Source of the DNA: Haloglycomyces albus DSM 45210
Lineage (GTDB): Bacteria; Actinomycetota; Actinomycetes; Mycobacteriales; Micromonosporaceae
NCBI RefSeq assembly: GCF_000527155.1
Contig: NZ_AZUQ01000001.1
Coordinates: 1,671,615-1,735,614 of the forward strand
DNA length: 64,000 nucleotides
Direction of reading: 5' to 3'
The notes under the pieces were generated by a model. The model made no database searches, was not told the origin of the DNA, and saw only the letters and a list, made by a program, of their open reading frames with translations. Both the position numbers and the translations under genes were made by a program. Shown here piece by piece: positions 8,961-19,180 of this stretch; the first letter of the stretch is position 1, and every line of letters starts with the position of its first letter.

Positions 8961-9754
8961 AGATATTCCCCCAAAGGTATGGATGTGTTGAGCACAGTAT
9001 CAAATAGGTCGTTGTAGGACTTCACACGGGACCGTTTCTCAATGTACTCACTCATGTCGGGCGCTTCGAGGTACACAAAAGACGGTGCGTGCGGCTCCTC
9101 CTGATACTTGGACGCCAGGAAGATGTCGAATCCACTTTGCATAAACGGGTGGGGGGTACGTACCACTCTGATATCCCAGCCGCGTTTGGCCGCCGTATAA
9201 AGGTGGTCCAATTGTTGTTGACGGCAGGGAAACTTATTCAACATCTGCAGTACGGTGTCTCCGATGATGATTTCGATTCGGGTATCGCGTCGGTTCTCGA
9301 TTTCCTTCTGACGTCGTTGTTTCAGGTTCCAGTTCGCCTGGCTGCGCTCGTCCGAGATTCGCGGATCGCGAATCAGTTCGGAGAAGTGGTAGTCCTCGAT
9401 CTGGAGGACCCCCGGAAGAAAAAGCGGTTCATACTTTCGAATGACCGGATAGTTCTGATCGGCTCGCAAGAGCAGTCGAGGCTCGAAGATCTGAGACGTA
9501 CTCAAATCCGGAGTGTTTCGATGCTCGTGAAGATGAAGCAGATAGGATTTTGTGGACGGATCGACGTCCAACCTGCTGCACAGTCCCTCTAGGGCCAGTG
9601 ACGACGGACTGGTTTCCCCTTTCTCCCATTTGCGAATCGCTTCGCTGCTCTGATCGTATAGCCGGGCTGCCGGTGTCGGTTTCAGGCCGGCTTCCTCTCG
9701 CAAGGAACGCAGTTCTATTGCGAGAGCCCATCGAATTAGTCGTGATATTCCCAC
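8954..9754 (-). CDS. XRE-family regulator with DUF5753 domain
   Basis: 266 residues from a GTG at 9754, chosen because GGGGGA lies about 8 bases upstream; a TTG at 9775 is the alternative. The N-terminal HTH covers about residues 5-65 (ELRSLREEAGL, then SSEAIRKWEKGETSP). The rest fits DUF5753: YPVIRKYEPLFLPGVLQIEDY, followed by RRQKEIENRRDTRIEIIIGDTVLQ. The recognition region departs from the usual T-Q-x-x-A-A form. It is upstream of and overlaps the DUF397 gene. Confidence 0.88.
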   Translation of the reverse strand: MGISRLIRWALAIELRSLREEAGLKPTPAARLYDQSSEAIRKWEKGETSPSSLALEGLCSRLDVDPSTKSYLLHLHEHRNTPDLSTSQIFEPRLLLRADQNYPVIRKYEPLFLPGVLQIEDYHFSELIRDPRISDERSQANWNLKQRRQKEIENRRDTRIEIIIGDTVLQMLNKFPCRQQQLDHLYTAAKRGWDIRVVRTPHPFMQSGFDIFLASKYQEEPHAPSFVYLEAPDMSEYIEKRSRVKSYNDLFDTVLNTSIPLGEYLC

Positions 9755-9919
9755 CAAATATCCCCCACGGTCCAAGGCTCACCAATATTGGGTGTCTATA
9801 ACCATATCTCCCTAAGTGTCTCAATTATGTCGTAGGGGTGACACTATTGAAATCCCAGCTCGCCGCGATTAGATTGAGGTGATGACCACGAAGCGGCGAG
9901 ACCGGTGTGGGGACGTCCG

Positions 9920-10171
9920 ATGATGGGCGGTGGCTTGTATTGCGCTCGGGAACCGACGAACATCAGCCGAGGGTACGACTTCAGCCAAAGCGAAGGTCTT
10001 GTCAAGACTGGTCGGGTGGGCCGGTTGCGGCCCTATGAGGAATATCGATATGGCCGGTGGGTACATGAGACTGAGGAGTGGACGACATGCTTGCTGAACG
10101 AGGCACCGAACAAAGTGAGGACTCCGGTAGCGGCATCACCCACATTACAAGTGACGGTTGGGCATTCGTGA
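9920..10171 (+). CDS. Possible short ORF upstream of a hypothetical gene
   Basis: An 83-codon frame starting at ATG 9920 with GGGGAC upstream. Residues about 15-55 look protein-like (RGYDFSQSEG, RPYEEYRYGRWVHETEEW), but the last 28 codons overlap the better supported gene at 10087 in another frame. It may be a real short protein, a decayed gene or chance. No family recognised. Confidence 0.25.
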   Translation: MMGGGLYCAREPTNISRGYDFSQSEGLVKTGRVGRLRPYEEYRYGRWVHETEEWTTCLLNEAPNKVRTPVAASPTLQVTVGHS

Positions 10172-10383
10172 TTTATTCCGATCGGATTGAAGTCCACGAC
10201 TTGGACGATGAGCGCGAATTGTGTTTGACCATCAACCGGATGAAACGAGGGGATTTGACGTGGCACGGTGACGCCGCGGAAATGAGGCCGGGGACCCAGA
10301 CCAACTATTTTTGTCGCATTCTCAACGCATTGCCCGAGCGTTATCTACTCGGCCCCGATGCCGCGGTCGGGGCGAATTCCTAA
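10087..10383 (+). CDS. Hypothetical protein, 98 residues
   Basis: The ATG at 10087 has an AGGAG ribosome site 8 bases upstream, better than the GTG at 10078. The product is acidic at its start, then reads as a mixed alpha/beta sequence (SDGWAFVIYSDRIEVHDL, LTINRMKRGDLTWHGDAAEM). No transmembrane segment, signal peptide or family motif is visible. It runs away from the XRE gene and toward the ABC permease gene. The 345-bp gap beyond it is full of hairpins. Confidence 0.5.
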   Translation: MLAERGTEQSEDSGSGITHITSDGWAFVIYSDRIEVHDLDDERELCLTINRMKRGDLTWHGDAAEMRPGTQTNYFCRILNALPERYLLGPDAAVGANS

Positions 10384-10486
10384 GACCCGATCAATGCTCA
10401 TGAGCATGAGGAATGGGAACGTAGCCGGTGCTACGAGATGCAGGTGAACTCCGACTGGCGTTGTGACTGAATCAGGCTTGATCGGA

Positions 10487-10702
10487 CCCACCTGAAAGTT
10501 TGGGGTACCAGGTGGGAGCGCGCGCGACGGCCTACCGACACGGGCCGAGCGCGCGGAACGCACGCAGGTGTGAGACATGTGCGTGCGTCGATTCTGTCTA
10601 CCATTGTGGTGGGACGCCGCCGTATGCCGGTAGACGGAATTCGTGGGGCGCGATGAGACACGAAGGTGGACCCCTCCACCAGCACATCTCATGCGCCCCA
10701 CG
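10487..10702. repeat. Cluster of five consecutive hairpins in a convergent intergenic gap
   Basis: Inverted repeats in order. (1) CCCACCTG 10487-10494 with CAGGTGGG 10509-10516. (2) CGCGCG+GGCC 10521-10532 with GGCC+CGCGCG 10543-10555. (3) ACGCACGCA 10558-10566 with TGCGTGCGT 10580-10588. (4) GTCTACC 10596-10602 with GGTAGAC 10629-10635. (5) A 61-bp imperfect hairpin 10642-10702 with an outer CGTGGGGCGC stem. The last may end transcription of the convergent neighbours; the series as a whole is not explained by a simple terminator. Confidence 0.6.
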
Positions 10703-10728
10703 GTCAATCAAAAACGTGGATCCCTCGC

Positions 10729-11925
10729 TTAACGGGCGGGCTCACGCTTCAGTACGTCCTTCAACTTGAGGCGGCTACCCACGTGCATGACCGTGCGACG
10801 ATAGATGGCCGCTCCCGCGATCACCGCCGCGAGGGCGGCAATGACGAGTCCGACAATGGCCACGATGATGTTCCAGGTGGGAACGGTGGTCATAGCAGTG
10901 CGGACGGGCATGGCGATGGCCGAAATCGGCGGAATCATGGAGAGAATCTCGCTGGTTGAACTCTCGGGGTCGCTGAGTACCGAAATGTTCGTGCCGAGGT
11001 AGGCGACCATGATCAACGTGGTCACCGGCATGAGAACGCTTCCGGCCTCTTCTTGGCGTGACACCATGGCTCCCATTCCACCCGCAAGGGCGCCGAACAG
11101 GGCGAAAGCAAGTACCCACCAGCCGACGGTGGAGATGAGTGCCGAAGTGGTCCCGTCGGGCAGCTCCGGCAAGGTACCGGTGACCGAAGCGACCGATATT
11201 CCGGTTACGAGGATGGCAATCATGGTGATGATCGATACGACGCCGAGTCCGAGGATTTTTCCTACCAGAAGCTGCCAAGGGCGCATGGTGGCCAAAAGGA
11301 TCTCGACGATGCGGCTGGACTTCTCCTCGATGACGCCCATGGCAATGAACTGTGTGGGCATCATGATCATGAAGAGCATGAAGACGGAAATAAAGAGTCC
11401 CAGGAGGTAATTCATCCCGCCGTATCCACCGCTCGCAGAGATTTCGACTTCTTTGAGCGGCTCCACTTGCATGGCGGCCTGTACTTCCGCGGCGTCGTAT
11501 CCTTGTGCTTCGAGCTGTTCGACCGATTTTGTGCTTTGGTGGGCGGATTGGACGACGATTTCCAGCGCATTGTCGATTCCATTGTCGACCAGGATCTCGT
11601 TGCCGTTGACGGCGGTGTCGATGTCTCCGTCACTGAGGGCTTCCTCGGCGGAATCCGCCGAGTCGTAAGTATGAACTGATATGTCGACGTCCTCGACATT
11701 CTCCAAGGCGGTGGCCATCGGTGACCCTTCACCGACGATTCCCACCGAGTACCCCTCATCGTCCCCTCCGATGATGGCGGGAAGTGCGGCCAGGATGCCA
11801 ACGGCGACGACGCTGACGAGGAGTGCGATCACATTGGCTTTGGACAGTCCGCGGACTTTGATCTCACGAGCGGCGACCAGCCCGATTTCCCGGGTGGCGC
11901 TGTTTTTCTGCGTATTGGAACTCAT
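10729..11925 (-). CDS. ABC-2 type exporter permease (NatB-like)
   Basis: 398 residues from the ATG at 11925; the open frame extends further upstream but only as antisense of the ATPase gene. One N-terminal TM (about residues 25-45), a long extracytoplasmic domain (about 50-170) and five or six TM helices at the C-terminal half. The segment VIEEKSSRIVEILLATMRPWQLLVGKILG is the conserved NatB/YhaP feature, given here as its positions 215-243. It pairs with the ATPase 19 bp upstream to form an exporter, probably for Na+ or small toxic compounds. Confidence 0.85.
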   Translation of the reverse strand: MSSNTQKNSATREIGLVAAREIKVRGLSKANVIALLVSVVAVGILAALPAIIGGDDEGYSVGIVGEGSPMATALENVEDVDISVHTYDSADSAEEALSDGDIDTAVNGNEILVDNGIDNALEIVVQSAHQSTKSVEQLEAQGYDAAEVQAAMQVEPLKEVEISASGGYGGMNYLLGLFISVFMLFMIMMPTQFIAMGVIEEKSSRIVEILLATMRPWQLLVGKILGLGVVSIITMIAILVTGISVASVTGTLPELPDGTTSALISTVGWWVLAFALFGALAGGMGAMVSRQEEAGSVLMPVTTLIMVAYLGTNISVLSDPESSTSEILSMIPPISAIAMPVRTAMTTVPTWNIIVAIVGLVIAALAAVIAGAAIYRRTVMHVGSRLKLKDVLKREPAR

Positions 11926-11944
11926 GGGCGTTCGGTCACTGGCC

Positions 11945-12856
11945 TTACTGTTTAACGGTTTCGTGGAAGATGTCGGCGATGCTGCGTTGGTCGTATGCGA
12001 AGTGAGTGACGCGTCCGGCCTGTCGGGCAATGTCGAGCACGGCGGCGTCATCGGCTCCGAACAGGAGATAGTCGGTGCCGTCGAAGGTGACCGAGGTGGA
12101 CGTCGCCTGCAGTGTGGACGTGAGGTCGTCGGCGCCCGAGACGCGGAGTCGCAGGGGCGATTCCTCGCGGTTTTTGAGTTCCTCGACCGTGCCGTCGGCG
12201 ATGATTTTTCCGCCGCTGACGATGGTGACCGAATCGCAGATGCGTTCCACGAGGTCGAGCTGGTGGCTGGAGAAAAGGACGGCGACACCTTGGTGGGCAC
12301 GTTCGGTGAGCGCTTTACTCATGACGTCCACCGCGATCGGATCGAGTCCCGAGAAGGGCTCGTCGAGAATGAGGACGTCGGGGGAGGCGACCAGGCTGAC
12401 GGCCAGCTGCACGCGCTGCTGGTTACCCAAAGACAGGTCTTGCACGGAGTCTTTGGCGCGGTGCGTCAGGTCGAGCTGTTGCAGCAGCTGTTCGGCGGAT
12501 TCCTTGGCTTCGGCGTGCGTCATTCCCGCCAATTGCCCGAAATAGGTGACCTGCTCGGCGACCTTCATTTTGGGATACAGGCCGCGCTCTTCCGGCATGT
12601 ACCCGATGGAGCGTTGGTCGTCGGACGTGATGGGTTGGGAGTTGAAGGTGACCTGGCCACCGTCACTGGACAACACGCCCATGATGATGCGCATCGTGGT
12701 GGTTTTTCCGGCCCCGTTCGCGCCGATGAAGCCGCGAATGCGGCCGGATTCCAGCGCGAGGTTGATGTCGTTGAGGGCGGTGACGTCTCCGAAGCTCTTA
12801 CGGAGATGCTCGGCCCGCAATATCGTATTCGGGAGGGTAGTACTGGTATTTGACAC
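11945..12856 (-). CDS. ABC exporter ATP-binding protein (NatA-like)
   Basis: 303 residues with Walker A GANGAGKTT (about 45-53), Q-loop, signature LSLGNQQRVQLA (LSxGxxQR form), Walker B VLILDEPFSGLDP and the H-loop SSHQLDLVE. The LGNQQ signature and a roughly 80-residue C-terminal accessory domain match the NatA/YhaQ group. It is the first gene of a two-gene operon with the permease. It follows the regX3 gene on the same strand, with about 95 bp between them. Confidence 0.9.
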   Translation of the reverse strand: MSNTSTTLPNTILRAEHLRKSFGDVTALNDINLALESGRIRGFIGANGAGKTTTMRIIMGVLSSDGGQVTFNSQPITSDDQRSIGYMPEERGLYPKMKVAEQVTYFGQLAGMTHAEAKESAEQLLQQLDLTHRAKDSVQDLSLGNQQRVQLAVSLVASPDVLILDEPFSGLDPIAVDVMSKALTERAHQGVAVLFSSHQLDLVERICDSVTIVSGGKIIADGTVEELKNREESPLRLRVSGADDLTSTLQATSTSVTFDGTDYLLFGADDAAVLDIARQAGRVTHFAYDQRSIADIFHETVKQ

Positions 12857-12952
12857 GTACCCATCGTATTCCGTGCCGGCGCTCCGGCGCCTCCTGCTGC
12901 GGAAGGATTCCCGGGTTCTCCGCTCCTGCTCTGGAGGGAGACGCCCGTCCTT

Positions 12953-13642
12953 TTAATTGCGGGAGTTGAATTTGTATCCCAGTCCGCGCACGGTCACCAG
13001 ATACTGCGGCTTACTGGGTGAATCCTCCAGTTTAGAGCGGAGACGTTTGATGTGAACGTCGAGGGTCTTGGTGTCGCCCACATAGTCGGCTCCCCACACT
13101 CGATCGATCAGTTGTCCCCGGGTGAGGACGCGTCCGGCGTTGCGCAGGAGCAGTTCGAGTAGTTCGAACTCCTTGAGGGGAAGCTGTATTTCCGTGTTGT
13201 TCACCGTCACGACATGGCGTTCGACGTCCATCCGTACGGGGCCGGATTCGAGAGTCGAGCTGTCGTTGTCGGCGGTGCGTTCGTTACTGCGGCGCAGCAC
13301 GGCACGGATGCGGGCCACCAATTCCCGTGGCGAGTAGGGTTTGGTGACGTAGTCGTCGGCTCCCAGTTCGAGGCCGACGATCTTGTCGATCTCGGTATCG
13401 CGTGCGGTGACCATGATGATGGGAACTTCGGAGATCGCCCGCAGTTCCCGGCAGACCTCGGTGCCGGACTTTTCGGGAAGCATGAGGTCCAGAAGGACGA
13501 TATCGGCTCCGGTCGTGGAGAATTCGCTGATGGCGGTGGTGCCGTCGGGAGCGATGGTGACTTCGAAGCCTTCTTTTTTGAGCATGTAGGACAATGCGTC
13601 GGAGAAGGACTCTTCATCTTCGACTACAAGTACGCGAGCCAC
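12953..13642 (-). CDS. regX3: OmpR-family response regulator RegX3
   Basis: 229 residues. The receiver domain has acidic residues E8/D9, phospho-acceptor D52 in LLDLMLPEKSG and lysine in VTKPYSPRE. The C-terminal winged helix (about 135-225) shows RDVTVNNTEI-like spacing, LTRGQLIDRVWG and TVRGLGYKF. Adjacent senX3 and gpmA on the same strand make RegX3, the phosphate-starvation regulator of actinobacteria, the most likely identity. A 66-bp gap separates it from the kinase. Confidence 0.9.
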   Translation of the reverse strand: MARVLVVEDEESFSDALSYMLKKEGFEVTIAPDGTTAISEFSTTGADIVLLDLMLPEKSGTEVCRELRAISEVPIIMVTARDTEIDKIVGLELGADDYVTKPYSPRELVARIRAVLRRSNERTADNDSSTLESGPVRMDVERHVVTVNNTEIQLPLKEFELLELLLRNAGRVLTRGQLIDRVWGADYVGDTKTLDVHIKRLRSKLEDSPSKPQYLVTVRGLGYKFNSRN

Positions 13643-13708
13643 GTAGGTACCTTCCTGGTCGTTTCCGGGGAAGCGCCGATTCGACGTCGTTGCGACGCGA
13701 TGTCAACG

Positions 13709-14821
13709 CTATATCCATATTTCACCGATACGAACTAACCGCTGTTTGACGTCGGTGGAACGCTCAGGCAACATCAAGGTAAACACTGAACCTTCCTCAG
13801 GCGTCGAGGTGACGTCCACCTTTCCTCCGTGGTTGACGGCGATGTGCTTGACGATCGCGAGTCCCAAACCGGTGCCGCCGGTGGACCGCGAACGGGCCCG
13901 GTCGGCTCGGTAGAACCGTTCGAAGATGCGGTCGAGTTCCTTGGGCGCGATACCGATTCCCTCATCGGCCACACAGATGCAGACGGTACGGTTCGTCGTC
14001 ACCGAATCCGACGGGCGACAGGAGTCCACCGTCAGGCGGACGACCGTGTTGTCGGGTGAGTAGGCGACGGCGTTGGAGACCAGATTCTTCACCGCCGTGA
14101 TCAGCTGTACTTCGGAACCGAGAACCTCGAGTCCCTTCTGACCCTCCACACTGAAGTGAATGCCCTTGGACTCGGCCGGAATGCGTGTGTGATCGAGTGC
14201 CTCTGCCACCACCGCGTCGATGGACACCGCGGTGGCCTCGGGCGTGCGCTCCGCACCTTGAATCCGGGAGAGTTCCAGCAGGTCGGCGACCAGTGCCGAC
14301 ATACGGCTCGCCTCGGCCTGGACTCGATGGGCGAAGCGTTCGGTGGCGTCGGGGTCGGTCACGGCGTCCGATAGCGCCTCGGACAATACCTGCAGGGCTC
14401 CGACCGGGGTCTTCAGCTCGTGACTGACGTTGGCGACGAAGTCGCGGCGGACCCTCTCCAGCCGCTGGGTTTCCGAGATGTCCTGCAGTTCGACAACGAG
14501 CAAACCGTCCGGCATGGGTGTGATGCGTACCGAGACCGCGGTCGGTTCACCCAGGCCGGGCGCCTCCACGTCCAATTCACTGGCGCGTACCCGGCCCGAG
14601 CGTCGGGCCTGTGACAGGAGTGGACGCAGCGACAGTGAGGTCACTTGGCGCTCGTCCACAATGCCGAGTCGTCGCGCCGCCGCATTGGCGTAGAGGACGT
14701 GCCAATTGGCGTCGATGACGCACATACCCGTTTGGAGGGAGTCGAGGGCCGATTCCCAGGGCAGAGGGTTTCCGGACGTGGCACCGGAGAGATTCACGGC
14801 CGAATCCAGATTATGTTTCAC
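13709..14821 (-). CDS. senX3: Sensor histidine kinase SenX3-like, without membrane helices
   Basis: 370 residues with a GTG start. A PAS-like region (about 22-115, CVIDANWHVLYANAAARRLG) leads to the dimerisation H-box VSHELKTPVGAL with H134, then the N box (NLVSNAVAYS), DEGIGIAP, the F box and GGTGLGLAIVKHI. SenX3 orthologues normally carry two N-terminal TM helices. Here none is present, and an in-frame TAG 12 bases upstream of the start rules out an N-terminal extension. Its neighbours support the senX3 call. Confidence 0.87.
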   Translation of the reverse strand: MKHNLDSAVNLSGATSGNPLPWESALDSLQTGMCVIDANWHVLYANAAARRLGIVDERQVTSLSLRPLLSQARRSGRVRASELDVEAPGLGEPTAVSVRITPMPDGLLVVELQDISETQRLERVRRDFVANVSHELKTPVGALQVLSEALSDAVTDPDATERFAHRVQAEASRMSALVADLLELSRIQGAERTPEATAVSIDAVVAEALDHTRIPAESKGIHFSVEGQKGLEVLGSEVQLITAVKNLVSNAVAYSPDNTVVRLTVDSCRPSDSVTTNRTVCICVADEGIGIAPKELDRIFERFYRADRARSRSTGGTGLGLAIVKHIAVNHGGKVDVTSTPEEGSVFTLMLPERSTDVKQRLVRIGEIWI

Positions 14822-14982
14822 AATTACAGCCTAACCGGTGACGTGGCGTGTACTGGTATCGCTCATCCTATCCGATTGGGAGTCAAATGTGGCCTGACCA
14901 GTACGGACAGGCCACATTCAGGCTCCGTTAACGGAATGGTTCCTCAGGTTTCGCCCTTGGTTCCCGACGATGGGCGCGTCAC

Positions 14983-15735
14983 CTATTTCTTGCCCTGTGC
15001 GGCCACCGCGGCGGCGGCTTCCTCGGCTGCCTTCGGGTCGAGGTACTCGCCCCCGGCGACCAATGGACGCAGGGTGTCTTCGTCGAGTTCATAGCGTAGC
15101 GGCATGCCGGTGGGAATATTGAGCGACACGATCTCGTCGTCGCTGATGCCGTCCAGATGCTTGACCAGCGCACGCAGGGAGTTGCCGTGCGCGGCGACCA
15201 TGACGGTCTTACCGGCCTTCAAGTCGGGGACGATACCGTCGTACCAATACGGCATCATGCGTTCCAGAACGTCCTTCAGACATTCGGTGCGGGGCAGGAT
15301 GTCGGGCGTCAGGTTCGCGTACCGCGGGTCTCCGTCCTGACTGAACTCGCTGCCCGGCTCGATTTTCGGCGGTGGCACGTCATAGGAGCGTCGCCAGGTC
15401 ATGAACTGTTCCTCACCGAACTTCTCCAGTGTCTCGGCTTTGTTCTTGCCTTGCAGCTCACCGTAGTGGCGTTCGTTGAGTCGCCAGGAACGCTTGACCG
15501 GAATCCACGAACGATCGGCCTCGGCCAGAGCGATTTCGGCGGTGTTGATGGCGCGACGCAACAGCGACGTGTGGACGACATCGGGGAGCAACTGCGTTTG
15601 CGTCAACAGTTGTCCGCCGCGGCGGGCCTCGTCTTCCCCGGCGGCCGAGAGCTTGACGTCGACCCAACCGGTGAACAGGTTCTTGGCGTTCCACTCGGAC
15701 TCGCCGTGACGTAGCAGAATCAGGTTTACACTCAT
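14983..15735 (-). CDS. gpmA: 2,3-bisphosphoglycerate-dependent phosphoglycerate mutase
   Basis: 250 residues. [20 protein letters not shown] contains the phospho-histidine RHG motif (residue about 10). RRSYDVPPP and [16 protein letters not shown] supply the second active-site histidine. The enzyme interconverts 3- and 2-phosphoglycerate in glycolysis/gluconeogenesis, in the cytoplasm. It precedes senX3 on the same strand with a 161-bp gap, the conserved actinobacterial order. The C-terminus is Ala/Lys-rich. Confidence 0.95.
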   Translation of the reverse strand: MSVNLILLRHGESEWNAKNLFTGWVDVKLSAAGEDEARRGGQLLTQTQLLPDVVHTSLLRRAINTAEIALAEADRSWIPVKRSWRLNERHYGELQGKNKAETLEKFGEEQFMTWRRSYDVPPPKIEPGSEFSQDGDPRYANLTPDILPRTECLKDVLERMMPYWYDGIVPDLKAGKTVMVAAHGNSLRALVKHLDGISDDEIVSLNIPTGMPLRYELDEDTLRPLVAGGEYLDPKAAEEAAAAVAAQGKK

Positions 15736-15799
15736 GACTCAATCGTGCCGCGCGCGGCGGGCCTCAGGGCCGGTATGGAGCGCTATCGTGTTCTACTTC

Positions 15800-16294
15800 T
15801 CAATTACTCCGGTTCGGTGCGTCGGGGCGGAGATGCTCAAAGGCACGCAGATTGGCCGTGGATTCGCCGCGATCGAGCCTCCACTGCCACTCGTGGCGTA
15901 TCGAGGAGGCGAAGCCGAGTTCCAGGATGACGTTGAAGGTCGCATCGGACGCTTCCAGCACCGAGCCGAGTACCGAGTCCAGATCCTCGGTGTTGATGCT
16001 GCTGAGCGGCAGGCGTCCGACGAGGTGGATGTCGCCTACCTCGTCGATGGCGAAGGCTACGGCGAAAAGTCGTCCGTTCCGCCGTAGCAGTTCGGCCGTC
16101 ACTGCGGCAGCGTTCTCCTCGGGGCAACGCGAGACGAATGCTTCGATCCGGAGCGCATGATCCTCCACGACGAGGGAACAGTCGGTGGAGAGTTTCCGGG
16201 AACCGGGAAGACTGACCGTCACTCCGTTCACCTCGGGCTGCTTGGTCCACTCCACGCCCATGTCATCGAGTGCTTCGGTCAAACGCTCGTACAT
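15800..16294 (-). CDS. YbjN-domain protein
   Basis: 164 residues from the ATG at 16294, one base after the galE stop (TGA-A-ATG), so coupled to galE. The fold-like sequence LSTDCSLVVEDHALRIEAFV, followed by ENAAAVTAELLRRNGRLFAVAFAIDE and HLVGRLPLSSI, fits the YbjN/T3SS-chaperone-like family. The frame is open far upstream, but that part is antisense to galE. The role is unknown; in actinobacteria this type often sits near mycothiol or gpm genes. Confidence 0.75.
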   Translation of the reverse strand: MYERLTEALDDMGVEWTKQPEVNGVTVSLPGSRKLSTDCSLVVEDHALRIEAFVSRCPEENAAAVTAELLRRNGRLFAVAFAIDEVGDIHLVGRLPLSSINTEDLDSVLGSVLEASDATFNVILELGFASSIRHEWQWRLDRGESTANLRAFEHLRPDAPNRSN

Positions 16295-16295
16295 T

Positions 16296-17273
16296 TCAGT
16301 CCTGTTCTTGACGGTGTTGGAAGTACGCCCACGCGTCGGCGACGATGGTCTCCAGGTCGTCGCGGGTGGGCGACCAGCCGAGTACTGTTTTGGCCTTCTC
16401 GGAGGAGGCGATGAGTTGAGCCGGGTCGCCGGGTCGACGCGGCCCGTCGACCACGGGAACCTCGCGACCGGTGACGGTTCGGACGGCGGCGACGATCTCC
16501 TTGTTGGTGTAGCCGGTCCCCGAACCCAGATTGAACACGTCGTGACGTCCCGGTTTGGCGTATTCGATGGCCTGGGCGTGTGCGTCGGCGAGGTCGCCGA
16601 CGTGGATGTAGTCGCGGATGCAGGAGCCGTCGCGAGTAGGGTAGTCGCTTCCGAAAACGGTGAGCTGATCGCGCTGACCGGCCGCCACTTCCAAGGTAAT
16701 GGGAATGAGGTGCGTTTCGGGTACGTGGTTTTCCCCGTGCCATACCCCGTCGTGATCGCGATAGGCTCCGGCGACGTTGAAATAGCGCAGGGATACGGCC
16801 GCCATGTCGTGGGCAAAGGCGTACGAGCGCAATGCCAGGTCGACGGCGAGTTTGGTGGCTCCGTACGTTGAAGCGGGGTCGCAGGCGGCGTCTTCGACGA
16901 TGGGGACGTCAACGCCTTCGGCATAGACCCCGGCGGAGGAGGAGAAGACAATCGTGGTGATGCCATTGGCCACCATGGCGTCCAGCAAAGCCAGCGAACT
17001 GACGAAATTGCTCTGCCAGTATTTTTCGGGTTCCCCCATTGATTCGCCGGCTTCGATGTATCCGGCGCAGTGGACGACGGCGTCAAAGGAGGGATCGAGT
17101 ACGTCGTTCAGATCGGCCACCGGGCGATTGATGAACTCGGCACCCTTGGGGAGCCAGGCCGCATCGGAATGGGTGAGATCGTCGGCCACGACGACGCCGT
17201 GTCCTTCTTCGATCAGGCGGGTGGCAATGGTCGATCCGACATAACCGGCACCGCCGGTCACCAAAATCTTCAT
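16296..17273 (-). CDS. galE: UDP-glucose 4-epimerase (SDR family)
   Basis: 325 residues. The Rossmann motif GGAGYVGSTIA is at residues 7-17. SSSAGVYAEG and the catalytic YGATKLA (YxxxK) are near residues 115-140, and LRYFNVAGAYRDHDGVWHGENH matches the GalE substrate loop. The reaction interconverts UDP-glucose and UDP-galactose using bound NAD+. Overlapping organisation with the ybjN-like gene suggests a small operon. Confidence 0.92.
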   Translation of the reverse strand: MKILVTGGAGYVGSTIATRLIEEGHGVVVADDLTHSDAAWLPKGAEFINRPVADLNDVLDPSFDAVVHCAGYIEAGESMGEPEKYWQSNFVSSLALLDAMVANGITTIVFSSSAGVYAEGVDVPIVEDAACDPASTYGATKLAVDLALRSYAFAHDMAAVSLRYFNVAGAYRDHDGVWHGENHVPETHLIPITLEVAAGQRDQLTVFGSDYPTRDGSCIRDYIHVGDLADAHAQAIEYAKPGRHDVFNLGSGTGYTNKEIVAAVRTVTGREVPVVDGPRRPGDPAQLIASSEKAKTVLGWSPTRDDLETIVADAWAYFQHRQEQD

Positions 17274-17325
17274 GCCCCGATCTTACACATCGACGAGGTG
17301 GGAAGCCGTTCCACTTGAACCGTGA

Positions 17326-18486
<1,161 letters not shown>

Positions 18487-18525
18487 TCGCGGTGACCAAT
18501 GGTTCGACTTGGGAGACAGGGTCGC

Positions 18526-19110
18526 ATGACTGAACCTCACGATATGACGGGTGCCGCCGGCGAGACCGTCAACGTCGGGGTGTCGGTTCCGGTTCCGGAA
18601 CCATGGCTCGGTCAACTCGATCAAGCCCGGATCGATTCCGGTGACCCGCAGGGCGGCATCGTTCCGGCGCACTTGACCCTGCTTCCGCCGTCGTTGATTC
18701 AACTGGACGTCCTGCCTGAATTTGAGCGGCATTTGACGGAAGTGGCCGCTCGACTGCCCCCGTTTCTACTGCATTTGAGGGGCACGGGGACGTTCCGACC
18801 GATTACCGACGTCGTCTTCGTGGCGGTGGCTCAAGGTATCGCCATGTGTGAACGCCTTGCCGCGGCCATCGGGCACGGTCCGATTCGTAATACCTACCGC
18901 TATCCGTATCATCCACACGTGACGGTGGCGCAGGACGTTCCCCAGGAGAATCTGGACCGAGTGTTTCACGACCTCGGACACTTCGACGCACAGTGGACGG
19001 TTGACGGTTTCGTTCTCTACACCCATTCGGTGGAGTTCAATCCGCTGGGAACGCCGACGCCCTGGACGCCGAAGACGTCTTTCCGTCTGACCGGACCCGA
19101 GATCGATTGA
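18526..19110 (+). CDS. 2'-5' RNA ligase / 2H phosphoesterase family protein
   Basis: About 194 residues. Two H-x-T motifs, AHLTLLPPS and HPHVTVAQ, roughly 85 residues apart, define the 2H phosphoesterase superfamily (ThpR/LigT-like). Such enzymes hydrolyse or join 2',5' or cyclic phosphate bonds in RNA. Start at ATG 18526 is preferred over 18499 because a GGGAGAC-type site lies upstream; this is not decisive. It follows trpS by 39 bp and is probably co-transcribed. Confidence 0.82.
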   Translation: MTEPHDMTGAAGETVNVGVSVPVPEPWLGQLDQARIDSGDPQGGIVPAHLTLLPPSLIQLDVLPEFERHLTEVAARLPPFLLHLRGTGTFRPITDVVFVAVAQGIAMCERLAAAIGHGPIRNTYRYPYHPHVTVAQDVPQENLDRVFHDLGHFDAQWTVDGFVLYTHSVEFNPLGTPTPWTPKTSFRLTGPEID

Positions 19111-19180
19111 AACGTGGGTGGTCCGATTAATAACGTCCGGACCACCCACGGAATCGAGCACGCCAGCCCGGTGGTTTTCA

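Noticed and set aside
11926-12300. N-terminal extension of the ABC permease frame
   Set aside because: Ser/Pro/Arg-rich antisense of the ATPase gene; the proper ATG at 11925 gives a typical NatB start.
16295-17086. N-terminal extension of the YbjN-like frame
   Set aside because: Shadow of galE on the same strand in another frame; the ATG at 16294 follows the galE stop.
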